Part shown: positions 23,945 to 31,396 of the stretch, piece by piece | How positions within the stretch are numbered: the first letter of the stretch is position 1 | Layout of the letters: every line of letters starts with the position of its first letter | Origin: a virus | Direction: 5' to 3' (one strand) | DNA length: 64,000 nucleotides | IMG/VR virus record: IMGVR_UViG_3300032770_000019 | Span: 1-64,000 of that record | Program-made: the position numbers and the translations under genes | Notes under the pieces: model-generated | The model's input: the letters and a program-made list of their open reading frames with translations, nothing else | The model's database searches: none | Told to the model about the DNA's origin: nothing

Positions 23945-24389
23945 CGCAATCCGTGAAGGACACGAGATACTGCAAGGCTTCAAGGAAGCAATACGTGAAG
24001 CACGCGAGTTCGAAAAGCATCAGCTTAGTCAGGACACGATAAAGCAGAAAATCGAAGATAAGCTAATAGCTGGACTAAAGGAGTTCGAGGAAGCACTAGC
24101 TAAGGCTATTAGCGATGCAACGCAAGCTACCTACGATCGCTTTGACCTACTAGCGTCGATAATGCTAGGTGAAGACGCTGAAAGTGCTAAGAAAGGAATG
24201 CCGCCTATCGAGGAGCTAATCAAGCGCTATCGTGCTACCGCCGCGCGCCCGCCAGTAGCTGTTCTTACCGACAACGACCTAAAAGTCGGACTAGAGAAGA
24301 TGCGAAAGGAACGCAATGCAAGCTCAAGACCTAAACTCCGAGATTTGCCTAGCACTTCACGAGGGCCCGGTACTACAGACGTTCAATAG
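23898..24389 (+). CDS. Coiled-coil protein
   Basis: A 163-residue protein starting MDRLEQAEKALKDL with AAGGAGG upstream. Residues 1-85 are a heptad-like charged coiled coil; the rest is helical with a GMPPIEELIKRYR segment. It could be an oligomeric scaffold or anti-host protein. No family is recognised. Confidence 0.65.
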   Translation: MDRLEQAEKALKDLRSAIREGHEILQGFKEAIREAREFEKHQLSQDTIKQKIEDKLIAGLKEFEEALAKAISDATQATYDRFDLLASIMLGEDAESAKKGMPPIEELIKRYRATAARPPVAVLTDNDLKVGLEKMRKERNASSRPKLRDLPSTSRGPGTTDVQ

Positions 24390-24513
24390 CAATATTACCT
24401 CCGTAGGTACGGTTTTCTCCGAACCGGGTCAAGCTTGGTTCGAGATACAAACGAACGAAGGTACTAAGCAGGTAATCGTACGCGATGCCGTAGGCCAGCC
24501 GGAAGCAACATAG
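24316..24513 (+). CDS. Small hypothetical protein overlapping the coiled-coil gene
   Basis: A 65-residue protein starting MQAQDLNSEI with AAAGGAAC upstream. It overlaps the previous gene by 74 bases, long for this genome, so either start or end may be wrong. A beta-rich end (AWFEIQTNEGTKQVIV). Two hairpins follow its stop. Confidence 0.5.
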   Translation: MQAQDLNSEICLALHEGPVLQTFNSNITSVGTVFSEPGQAWFEIQTNEGTKQVIVRDAVGQPEAT

Positions 24514-24535
24514 ACATTTGTCATACAAATCATCA

Positions 24536-24585
24536 GATACCCCCATGGGTATCGCCATTTACCTAAAGCTACCTTTAGGTAAATG
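24536..24585 (+). terminator. Two tandem hairpins
   Basis: GATACCCCCATGGGTATC forms a 7-base-pair hairpin at 24536-24553, and CATTTACCTAAAG with CTTTAGGTAAATG forms a 13-base-pair stem with a 4-base loop at 24556-24585. The second is a strong candidate terminator or RNA-stability element. The surrounding sequence is AT-rich. Confidence 0.6.
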
Positions 24586-24632
24586 CGTTTCACCGGATAA
24601 AACCGAACTCTTTAGGACAGGAAAATAAGCCA

Positions 24633-25052
24633 ATGACTAATCAAACGGAACGTCCGGAAGACACTGTCCGCAGGCTAGCACGTGAGCTTACCGAGCTCGA
24701 GTCCGCAACACTAACACCGCGCGTAAAGGCGCAAGCATCAATAATCGATGCATTCCTCGACAAGAAGACAAGCGGCATCTACCAAGCTCAGCCACTAGCA
24801 CAAACCTGGACCCGGGTCGCAAAGATTGCTGAAGAAGCAGGCGAAGCTATCAGCGAGCTAATCGCGGCAACCGGTGCGAACCCGCGTAAAGGCGTTATTG
24901 AAGGCGCATACGAAAAAATGCTACAAGAGATCGCCGACGTATGGTGCACGGCACTCTTCGCGCTGATGCACTTCACCAAGGATGCGGACGAAACGGAACG
25001 CATCCTCTCGGAATCTCTGGAAAAGGCATATCAGCGGGTTCAGGGTACTTAA
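24633..25052 (+). CDS. MazG-like nucleotide pyrophosphohydrolase
   Basis: A 139-residue protein. WTRVAKIAEEAGEAISEL with the ExxE pattern, a NPRKG turn and QEIADVWCTALFAL are the MazG-like all-alpha motifs. Such phage enzymes hydrolyse NTPs or ppGpp and may tune nucleotide pools or remove unmodified dGTP analogues. ACAGGAAA precedes the ATG. Confidence 0.82.
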   Translation: MTNQTERPEDTVRRLARELTELESATLTPRVKAQASIIDAFLDKKTSGIYQAQPLAQTWTRVAKIAEEAGEAISELIAATGANPRKGVIEGAYEKMLQEIADVWCTALFALMHFTKDADETERILSESLEKAYQRVQGT

Positions 25053-25055
25053 GTC

Positions 25056-25085
25056 TTGACAGGCCTATAAAGTGTCTGATATGCT
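25056..25085 (+). promoter_or_regulatory. Promoter of the replication operon
   Basis: TTGACA, an 18-base spacer starting GGCCTAT, and TATGCT. The transcript starts near 25092 and has a leader of about 115 bases before the primase ATG. Confidence 0.8.
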
Positions 25086-25207
25086 AGCCCTTTAAGGGTT
25101 AGGTAGGGAGAAAGGGCCTGGGGAGGTGACGACCCAAGCCCTTTCTCAGGAGGTCCGGCGACCAGACCGGAAGCTCCTTCCAACCTCCCGTGCCGGCAGG
25201 AGGTCAT
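25086..25207 (+). promoter_or_regulatory. Structured leader that can occlude the primase ribosome site
   Basis: Three hairpins can form. GAGAAAGGGC...GCCCTTTCTC (25108-25147) carries a decoy GAGGTGAC in its loop. AGGAG/TCCGG with CCGGA/CTCCT spans 25148-25178. ACCTCC at 25183-25188 pairs exactly with the true Shine-Dalgarno GGAGGT at 25199-25204. The upstream AGGAGGT at 25148 could compete for the same ACCTCC and free the site. This is the layout of a translational switch; the ligand or factor is unknown. Confidence 0.6.
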
Positions 25208-26062
25208 ATGGATAGGCTATCAGGCTCCAAAAGCCCTGTCAAGTTCGACCTTTTCGTTGCGCAACAGCTAATTGACAGTGGTACTCCGCTGGTTATCGCT
25301 AAGTCGATGCCGAACGGAAAAGTCAATCCTATCGAGAAGGCATGGCAGGACAAAACGCCTGACCAGCGGACACTCGACCAATGGTTGAGCGGTGTCGGTA
25401 CCGTTCTGGGTGCCGTCATGGGTCGTACGTACGATGTCTTCGATTTCGACCCGCAAAATGGCTGTTCACTAGCCGAGTTTCTCGATTATTACGCCTCGCT
25501 TGGCAATAAGTCTCTTTGTGTGCAAGCCATAACCGCTACACCATCGGGCGGTCACCATCTTTGGGTACGTACCCTACAAAAGCCAAAGCGCAATCCTATT
25601 ACTCGCGGAGTTGACTATCAAGGTCAACGCACCTGGGTAGCCATTCCGCCTTCACGCAAGCCGAGCAAAGTCACCGGCGAAGTTTTGCCATACAAGTGGC
25701 TAGAGTACAATCCAGATGGAGGAACCGGCAATGACTCTGGCCTTGCTATTTGGACAGCGCTGTCGCAATGGCCGAACCATTCTCCGCTACCATCGAAACG
25801 CGAAGCGCAGCACCGCGAGTCCGAGAAAGTCACACGTTCCGACGTACGCGAATACCGAAAGGACGGACTACCTCCGAACTCGGATCACGACAACCTACTA
25901 AGCCATATCACCTTCCTCCTATGCCTATGGGGAGCAAACGAGAATGTCGCACTCGAAATATGGCAAGACATCGTGGACAATACCGAACTCAAAGGACGCG
26001 AATACGAAGCGGAGCGTGACTTCTACCGTCACTGGAATGGAGCGTTGCGGAAGCTAAGATGA
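25208..26062 (+). CDS. Prim-pol type DNA primase
   Basis: A 284-residue protein of the bifunctional primase/polymerase N-terminal family. VFDFDPQNG gives the catalytic DxD, TPSGGHHLWVRT and GVDYQGQRTWVAIPPS the later motifs with the conserved His. It is immediately followed by a SF3 helicase, the usual split primase-helicase pair. ATG at 25208 has a GGAGGT site that lies in a hairpin. Confidence 0.85.
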   Translation: MDRLSGSKSPVKFDLFVAQQLIDSGTPLVIAKSMPNGKVNPIEKAWQDKTPDQRTLDQWLSGVGTVLGAVMGRTYDVFDFDPQNGCSLAEFLDYYASLGNKSLCVQAITATPSGGHHLWVRTLQKPKRNPITRGVDYQGQRTWVAIPPSRKPSKVTGEVLPYKWLEYNPDGGTGNDSGLAIWTALSQWPNHSPLPSKREAQHRESEKVTRSDVREYRKDGLPPNSDHDNLLSHITFLLCLWGANENVALEIWQDIVDNTELKGREYEAERDFYRHWNGALRKLR

Positions 26063-27420
26063 GCAAAGAAGCTGATGAGCTCCTCAAGGACCGTAGCACT
26101 ATCGGTGATTACACGCAATCCGAATACGCGGATCGCTTTACAGAAGAATACGGTGATCGCTTCCGTTACATACCTCCAGAGGACCGATGGCTAAACTATA
26201 GCGACGGACGATGGCGCGAGGATCAATACGACGCAGCATTCCACTTCGCGGAAAAAATGTGTCGTCAGATTCTCGAAGACACTCCGAAAATGTCTAGCAG
26301 CGGAACAAAGACAAATCCGTACCGCGAAGTAGCACGCTCACGTTGCAGTGCAGCCAGTATCGCAGCGGTATGCCGAATAGCACGCACGAAGCGACCGATC
26401 GTAACAACCCGCGACAAATTCGACGCTAATCCGTACTTGCTCAACACACCAAACGGCACATACGACCTGCTAACTGGCGAGATACTCCCGCACGACTCGA
26501 AGCACATGATTACGCACATAACCAGCGGAGTATACTCCCCGGATATCGAAGCACCCGAAGACTTTACGGAATACTTCGATGAGGTACAAACGCTTGAATG
26601 GCAAGAACAGCTATGGCGAGCGGTTGGCTGCTCACTTCTCGGAGTGTTCGGTGAATACGCCTTCCTCCACACCGGTAGTGGCGGTAACGGTAAATCCACC
26701 TTTCTCGATCTCGTAGGTGAAGCGTTGGGCGACTACGCTGATGAGGCCAGCTGGAAGGTCCTCCACAAAATCGGTGAAGAAGCTCACGAAACCATTCTCG
26801 AAGACCTTCGCGGAAAACGCGTATCGATCATTCATATGGGCTCGCGAAGTCTCTCACCCGAGCAACTGCGGCTACTCGTATCGGAATCGACCGTAAAGGC
26901 GCGTGGCATGCGCGAAAACATGCACACGTTTCGCGCATCGCATACCTTCCACGTATCAATGAACAATCCGCCTCCGATGAACGACCTTGACGCCAGTGTT
27001 CGGAGGCGATTGCTGATTGTACCGTGGAACGTAACTGTCCGTGAGCCCGACCCGATGCTAAAAGAGCGCCTACGAATAACCGCCAAAGACTATGTGCTAA
27101 CGCAGCTGATCGATGGCTACCAGCGGTGGTCGCTTGCGCAATTCCCCCGTGATCCTACCGAAGCGCAATTCAGCAAAAACCCGATATATGCTTTCGGTAC
27201 TACGTGCTGCGAATTCGACCCGACCTACAGCGAACTAACCGAAAATCTCTATGCAGCTGCTCAGCGATGGGCAGAGGACACCGGTGAAAAGCTACCATCT
27301 CCGGCGATCTTCGGACGGACTCTTAGCCGCACCTTTAACCTTTCCAGCTATCGTACTAGCGGCTCCCCAAGAAGGAAAGGTTGGTCGGGTATTCGGCTTA
27401 TTACCGACTACCATGTCTAA
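26059..27420 (+). CDS. SF3 helicase, phage/plasmid P4/D5 type
   Basis: A 453-residue protein. An N-terminal D5-like domain (about 30-180) with NTPNGTYDLLTG leads to the SF3 ATPase: Walker A GSGGNGKSTFLDL, the acidic segment ILEDLRGKRVSIIHMG, then FRASHTFHVSMNNPPPMND and RRRLLIVPWN. It unwinds DNA at the origin; the iteron region starts right after its stop. It is coupled to the primase by ATGA. Confidence 0.88.
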   Translation: MSKEADELLKDRSTIGDYTQSEYADRFTEEYGDRFRYIPPEDRWLNYSDGRWREDQYDAAFHFAEKMCRQILEDTPKMSSSGTKTNPYREVARSRCSAASIAAVCRIARTKRPIVTTRDKFDANPYLLNTPNGTYDLLTGEILPHDSKHMITHITSGVYSPDIEAPEDFTEYFDEVQTLEWQEQLWRAVGCSLLGVFGEYAFLHTGSGGNGKSTFLDLVGEALGDYADEASWKVLHKIGEEAHETILEDLRGKRVSIIHMGSRSLSPEQLRLLVSESTVKARGMRENMHTFRASHTFHVSMNNPPPMNDLDASVRRRLLIVPWNVTVREPDPMLKERLRITAKDYVLTQLIDGYQRWSLAQFPRDPTEAQFSKNPIYAFGTTCCEFDPTYSELTENLYAAAQRWAEDTGEKLPSPAIFGRTLSRTFNLSSYRTSGSPRRKGWSGIRLITDYHV

Positions 27421-27705
27421 CATAGGCTAGGACACTATCTTTTATAAGATACTGAGGCGATAGGACATGATAAGGACATGGTACCTAAACACCTTCTACT
27501 GCAAGGACACGATAGGACACGTAAATACACCACATATACCATGTACCTTACATGCACCCGTAAGGTTACATGTATGAATCCCAACGTTCTCAACTTTCGT
27601 GTCCTATCGTGTCCTTGCAGTAGACGGTGCTTAGGATCGTATCCAGCGTACGCATACCGACCGTGTCCAAAACCATGTCCTGGCCTACGAAGGAGATAGC
27701 CTAGG
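27421..27705 (+). other. Candidate replication origin: iterons and long inverted repeat
   Basis: At least five copies of a GGACA(C/T) iteron (TAGGACACTAT, TAGGACATGAT, AAGGACATGGT, AAGGACACGAT, TAGGACACGT) on one side are mirrored by TGTCC copies on the other. A 38-base inverted repeat (27484-27521 with 27598-27635) matches at 36 positions. A smaller hairpin (ACCTTAC with GTAAGGT) sits in the middle of the AT-rich loop. There is no convincing gene. Position directly after the helicase gene supports origin function. Confidence 0.65.
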
Positions 27706-27707
27706 TA

Positions 27708-27887
27708 ATGCTAAAATGGCTATGGCGCCAAATACGCCTAACCTTTCACGACGTTCGCAAGAACTTCGACGCTAATGGTACGTGCAACTACTGCGGTAGC
27801 AAATGGCTACAATGCGAAACATGCAAAGGCTGGTTCTACGGAACGCACCATTGCCCGCCCTTGACAACCACTAAGGAAATCGGATAG
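27708..27887 (+). CDS. Small zinc-ribbon protein
   Basis: A 59-residue protein with GGAGATAG upstream. CNYCGSKWLQCETCKG, then HHCPP, form a treble-clef-like zinc site. Its last codons encode the promoter of the next gene. Position beside the origin may point to a DNA-binding role. Confidence 0.65.
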   Translation: MLKWLWRQIRLTFHDVRKNFDANGTCNYCGSKWLQCETCKGWFYGTHHCPPLTTTKEIG

Positions 27888-27890
27888 GCT
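27861..27890 (+). promoter_or_regulatory. Promoter of the secreted-protein gene
   Basis: TTGACA, an 18-base spacer and TAGGCT, inside the end of the zinc-ribbon gene. The ATG at 27929 follows with GGGAGAG. Confidence 0.7.
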
Positions 27891-27928
27891 TGTCCTGCAT
27901 AGCAATTCACCCCGCACTAGGGAGAGAC

Positions 27929-28783
27929 ATGCACAAGCTTTCATTCTTGGCTATTGCTGCGTTTGCGGCACTGGCCACCATCTTCGGCACCGTGGCGGCC
28001 TCCGCCTCGATCATCGGTGACCCGGCGGTGGTTACCGCTAACGGTGAGGCCGGCTACTTTGCCGACATGAACGGTCCGGGTCACTTCACCACGGCTAAGG
28101 ACCAGTTCTACATCCGCAAGGCCGCCGAGCAGATGACCCCGTACTGCAGCAGCTACCCCTGCACGCCGAATCCGAAGTGGAGTGGAATCGGCATCCAGCT
28201 GGGCAACGACTCAAGCAACAATGTGGCGCAGCTTGGTATCGTTCGTAACGGACCGGACTGCGTGGCGAATCAGTTCGAGGTCGGCTGGAGTAACGGAACA
28301 CTCTCGGCAACTACTGGAACGAACACGACGCCACTGAACTCAGGCGGTATCTTGCCGACGTTCCATCCGATGGTTCCCGCTCTGTGCGTTCCGCAGGGCG
28401 ATACGCTCAAGCTGAACCTCACGGAAGTGCATCCCGGAGTGTACGAGGCGTATGCGAAGGACGTAACGCTCGGCATCTCGTCCAGTAAGGGCTTTGCCTC
28501 CCTCGACTTCCCGGACAACGCTGGCTTCGGCGTGGTGCAGGATATCGGTAGCCGGAGTGCTCCCGCCAACAACAAGTACGTTCACTTCGCCTATATCGAC
28601 CTGAGCGACAACATCGGGGCACACAACGACGGCCTGCTGAACTCAGGCGGTGACTGGTCCGTTACCGGAGTGGCGTCCAACCCCGCTGGTAACAGCTCGA
28701 CGCCATACCTCGTTGCACCGTCCGTCCTTACCGGTCAGGGTCATCACTTCGACATCTTCGTCGGTGCCCTGACCGGCGCCTAA
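27929..28783 (+). CDS. Secreted protein of unknown function
   Basis: A 284-residue protein. Residues 1-27 are a signal peptide: MHK, a hydrophobic core LSFLAIAAFAALATIFG and an AxA cut site near ASAS. The mature part is beta-rich, has two Cys pairs (including CSSYPC) and ends in HHFDIFVGALTGA. GC-rich codons unlike its neighbours suggest transfer or high expression. It has its own promoter and a strong structured terminator region, so it is a separate unit. It could modify the host surface or act outside the cell. The family is not recognised. Confidence 0.75.
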   Translation: MHKLSFLAIAAFAALATIFGTVAASASIIGDPAVVTANGEAGYFADMNGPGHFTTAKDQFYIRKAAEQMTPYCSSYPCTPNPKWSGIGIQLGNDSSNNVAQLGIVRNGPDCVANQFEVGWSNGTLSATTGTNTTPLNSGGILPTFHPMVPALCVPQGDTLKLNLTEVHPGVYEAYAKDVTLGISSSKGFASLDFPDNAGFGVVQDIGSRSAPANNKYVHFAYIDLSDNIGAHNDGLLNSGGDWSVTGVASNPAGNSSTPYLVAPSVLTGQGHHFDIFVGALTGA

Positions 28784-28786
28784 AAA

Positions 28787-28911
28787 GACCCTGCCCGGAC
28801 CCCCGAAGGTAAGCCAGGCCTAGGTAGCTTTTCAGCGACGTTCCGCTGGGGTAGGCTAACAGCTGAGAAGCCGAACGGCCGGCTATCAAGAGTACGGGGT
28901 CTGGGCAGGTC
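28787..28911 (+). ncRNA. Structured RNA candidate downstream of the secreted-protein gene
   Basis: The ends (28787-28803 and 28896-28911) form a long stem with one bulge (GACC...GGACCCC with GGGGTC...GGTC). Inside, AGCC-GGCC pairs with GGCCGGCT, and GCTTTTCAGC with GCTGAGAAGC or CAGCG with CGCTG make alternative inner hairpins. It begins four bases after the stop codon. The compact nested fold looks like a stable noncoding RNA or 3' protecting element. Confidence 0.5.
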
Positions 28912-28917
28912 CAGAAC

Positions 28918-28983
28918 CCGAAAAGGCCCTCACGGGGGAACACCCGGTTGACCCCCGCACCGGGAATGTGAGGGCCTTTTCGG
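28918..28983 (+). terminator. Long terminator-like hairpin
   Basis: A 16-base-pair perfect stem (CCGAAAAGGCCCTCAC with GTGAGGGCCTTTTCGG) encloses a second GGGGG/CCCCC hairpin. The T-run lies inside the stem, so it may work in both directions. It separates the secreted-protein unit from the promoter at 29004. Confidence 0.75.
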
Positions 28984-29003
28984 TCGCTTAACCTAAAAAT
29001 CTT

Positions 29004-29033
29004 TTGACAGGCCTGTAGCAAATCGGCTATACT
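29004..29033 (+). promoter_or_regulatory. Promoter with palindromic spacer
   Basis: TTGACA, an 18-base spacer and TATACT; the spacer matches the promoter at 21906 at 17 of 18 positions. An ATG at 29041 begins seven bases after the -10. Confidence 0.82.
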
Positions 29034-29040
29034 TGTAGAC

Positions 29041-29199
29041 ATGACAGGTGAGTCGCGACGCAGTATACTGCAGTATATCTGCGGGGAGGTATTCACACCG
29101 TTTAGCGAGGTACAACCTGACCCCGTATGGGGTACTCGTGAGAGAGCGACTGGACGGACCTCCCCTGCCACCCTACTAAACGGAGGTGACAACGATGGC
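29041..29199 (+). CDS. Leaderless 52-residue peptide
   Basis: MTGESRRSILQY followed by a Pro/Thr-rich end; the stop overlaps the next gene by five bases. The ATG lies at the predicted transcription start. Its codons 7-14 contain the palindromes at 29060. It may be a short leader peptide or a real small protein. Confidence 0.45.
29060..29083 (+). promoter_or_regulatory. Double palindrome, candidate operator
   Basis: GCAGTATACTGC is a perfect 12-base palindrome, and an overlapping second near-palindrome GCAGTATATCTGC follows, sharing its outer bases. They lie 20-40 bases after the predicted transcription start, a normal place for repressor binding. Confidence 0.5.
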
Positions 29200-29614
29200 T
29201 AGAATGACCCGTGGCGAAGTCATGGCGCTGGCAAGGCAGGCAGCCAAAGCTATGGCGGATCTCGAACGATTGACCGAGCAGTACGGAGAGGACAAGCCTC
29301 CCGGTACGGTTATCCGGTTCCGTAAGCGCTTTCCGTCTCGCAACTGGGATGCATTCCCGACCACCTATGCGCAGCAACAGGTACTGCTGGCAGCTCAGAA
29401 CATGCCGTACACCTACGCTGCCATTCGTGCGGACAACGGTAAGTGGTACGTCACCGGCGTCTCGAAAGCCATATCGAACGAGGGTGTCGAGTGGGAAGAG
29501 CTTCTCGACTTCATGGACGAAGGCGTACCAGCGGAGGGTTTCGAAATCTGGCCCGCCACGAAGGCCGCCATCGAGACCGAAGAAGGTGCCGAAGTTGCCC
29601 CTAACGCTGAGTAG
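29195..29614 (+). CDS. Hypothetical protein
   Basis: A 139-residue protein after GGAGGTGACAACG. A helical start (GEVMALARQAAKAMADLERL), then an FRKRFPSRNWDAF segment and a beta-rich YTYAAIRADNGKWYVTG that resembles small DNA-binding proteins of actinophages. No family is certain. Confidence 0.7.
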   Translation: MARMTRGEVMALARQAAKAMADLERLTEQYGEDKPPGTVIRFRKRFPSRNWDAFPTTYAQQQVLLAAQNMPYTYAAIRADNGKWYVTGVSKAISNEGVEWEELLDFMDEGVPAEGFEIWPATKAAIETEEGAEVAPNAE

Positions 29615-29999
29615 ATCGTACGATAGCGTTGGCTATGCCGGACGCCATCTTAGAGTAAAGAGGGTCCGGGGACGTGCTACTCAGCATTCCTGCTTTGCTT
29701 GCGGCGAGCAAGCACGTGACTGGTCGCAGATACACGATACGGACGGACTAGATGTCTATGAAGATTACGTACCGATGTGCCGAAGCTGCCATCGCGACTA
29801 CGATAACGCACATCCACGGGGAGAACGAAATAGCCATTCGAAGCTAACCGAGAGCGACGTTCGAGCTATTAGAGAGAGGCTCCCCGAACCGAAGGGCGTA
29901 CGACACCCGGAATGCATCGCACTTTCCGAAGAGTTCGGCGTCTCGACGGCAACTATCTGGGAGATAGCTACTCGAAGGACGTGGCGCCGTGTCTATTAA
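29586..29999 (+). CDS. HNH-like endonuclease with helix-turn-helix
   Basis: A 137-residue protein. CFACGEQARDWSQIHD and YVPMCRSCHRDYDN form the HNH zinc fold. Residues about 75-130 (SKLTESDVRAIRERL, then LSEEFGVSTATIWEIA) form a NUMOD-like and helix-turn-helix DNA-binding tail, as in homing endonucleases. The start is uncertain: GTG at 29586 was chosen, after GAAGAAG. Confidence 0.7.
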   Translation: MPKLPLTLSRSYDSVGYAGRHLRVKRVRGRATQHSCFACGEQARDWSQIHDTDGLDVYEDYVPMCRSCHRDYDNAHPRGERNSHSKLTESDVRAIRERLPEPKGVRHPECIALSEEFGVSTATIWEIATRRTWRRVY

Positions 30000-31221
30000 A
30001 CTCAGCGACGACCAGCAGAGCGCACTGGATACCATTCTCGACTGGAGCAAGGGTGCAGCGATCGACCCGGACGATCGACCGCACATTATCCGTGGTGCTA
30101 CGCTAACGCTCGGCGGTTACGCAGGCACGGGTAAAACCACCTTGCTCGGACAGTTGCCGCGCTACTTCCCCGGTAAGCATATTCACTTTGCGAGCTATAC
30201 GGGTAAAGCGGTAAGCGTGCTCAAGCAGAAACTGCCCGCTGGTTCGGAGGTGTCCACACTTCACCGTTTGCTTTACCGACCACGACCGCAGAACGTTTGC
30301 AAGCTGACCGGTGAAGTGGTCCTCTACGCCGGAGGTACCTGTCCGAAGCATACGCCAACCGGTGAAGCTCCGGAGGCTAAGGACGGCTGCGAGACGGTAA
30401 AGAAGCTGGAATGGTCTCCGGTGATGAACCCGTTGCACGGTATCGACCTGGTAGTGGTTGACGAAGCCTCGATGGTGAACGATAAGATCTGGACCGACCT
30501 TACCCGCTGGGGTGTCCCCGTACTGGCGGTCGGTGATCACGGTCAGCTACCGCCAATTAAGTCCGAGTTCAACCTGATGGAGAAGCCCGACATCCGACTC
30601 GAGCGAATCCTGCGTCAGGCCGAAGGCTCGCCGATCATTCAGATGTCGATCCAGGCTCGTACGCGAGGCGGAATTCGCAATGGTGATTACGGTCAGGGTT
30701 GCGTAAAGATATCACGAAGCCAGATGATCAACTACGAAATGGACCCCGACAACGGCGACCTGATCATCGTTGGCTATAACCGTACACGTAACGAGCTGAA
30801 CGATGCCATGCGCTCACTACTAGGCCGAAGTGGCACACCGAAGGTCGGTGACATCGTAATCTGCCTACGGAACAACTACGAGGCAGGTATCTTCAACGGC
30901 ATGCGGGGTCGTATCAAGGAAATCGAAATCGCTAAGGACGACACGGCATTCGCTACCATCGGAATGATGGACGAAGGCTTCGACTTCACTGGCGAGATAT
31001 ACCTACCGCAATTCAGACAACCGAAAACGCAACAGCAAGTGGGTCGCTGGTTGTCTCTGTTCGATTACGGCTACGCTATGACGTGCCACAAGGCGCAAGG
31101 CTCACAGGCCGATCGCGTCATGGTAATCGAAGAATACCTGCCGCAAAGCGACCCGAAGCGCTGGCTATACACCGCAGTAACCCGAGCAGCCAAGGAGTTG
31201 ATCGTAGTTGGACAACGGTAA
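29989..31221 (+). CDS. RecD/Dda-like SF1 helicase
   Basis: A 410-residue helicase. Walker A GYAGTGKTTLL, motif II VVVDEASMV, motif III AVGDHGQLPPI, then RQAEGSPI and the late YAMTCHKAQGSQADRVMV and WLYTAVTRAAKELIVV. It also has an inserted Cys/His stretch (CPKHTPTGEAPEAKDGC), possibly a zinc loop. It works in replication fork restart or DNA repair. Confidence 0.88.
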   Translation: MSIKLSDDQQSALDTILDWSKGAAIDPDDRPHIIRGATLTLGGYAGTGKTTLLGQLPRYFPGKHIHFASYTGKAVSVLKQKLPAGSEVSTLHRLLYRPRPQNVCKLTGEVVLYAGGTCPKHTPTGEAPEAKDGCETVKKLEWSPVMNPLHGIDLVVVDEASMVNDKIWTDLTRWGVPVLAVGDHGQLPPIKSEFNLMEKPDIRLERILRQAEGSPIIQMSIQARTRGGIRNGDYGQGCVKISRSQMINYEMDPDNGDLIIVGYNRTRNELNDAMRSLLGRSGTPKVGDIVICLRNNYEAGIFNGMRGRIKEIEIAKDDTAFATIGMMDEGFDFTGEIYLPQFRQPKTQQQVGRWLSLFDYGYAMTCHKAQGSQADRVMVIEEYLPQSDPKRWLYTAVTRAAKELIVVGQR

Positions 31222-31390
31222 AGTACGCACACGCATTACTCTAGAATGCGATCATACATATTCGCATCCGGGACCGCCTAACGAAATCGAACGAGTTACT
31301 GAAGCGCATAAAGAACCGAAAGTACTATGTCCGACGTGCAGAGTGTCGCTGCGAATAGTAAACACGCAGATAGTAGTTAAAAAGAGGTGA
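31208..31390 (+). CDS. Small Cys/His protein
   Basis: A 60-residue protein from a TTG overlapping the helicase end. CDHTYSH and CPTC form a possible zinc site. The start is weak. No family is recognised. Confidence 0.55.
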   Translation: MDNGKVRTRITLECDHTYSHPGPPNEIERVTEAHKEPKVLCPTCRVSLRIVNTQIVVKKR

Positions 31391-31396
31391 CCAGCA

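Noticed and set aside
25273-25300. TTGACA inside the primase gene
   Set aside because: The -10 and spacing are poor; coding sequence explains it.
27478-27699. Short plus-strand ORF in the origin region
   Set aside because: It lies entirely in iterons and inverted repeats and has Cys/Pro-rich low complexity; no ribosome site.
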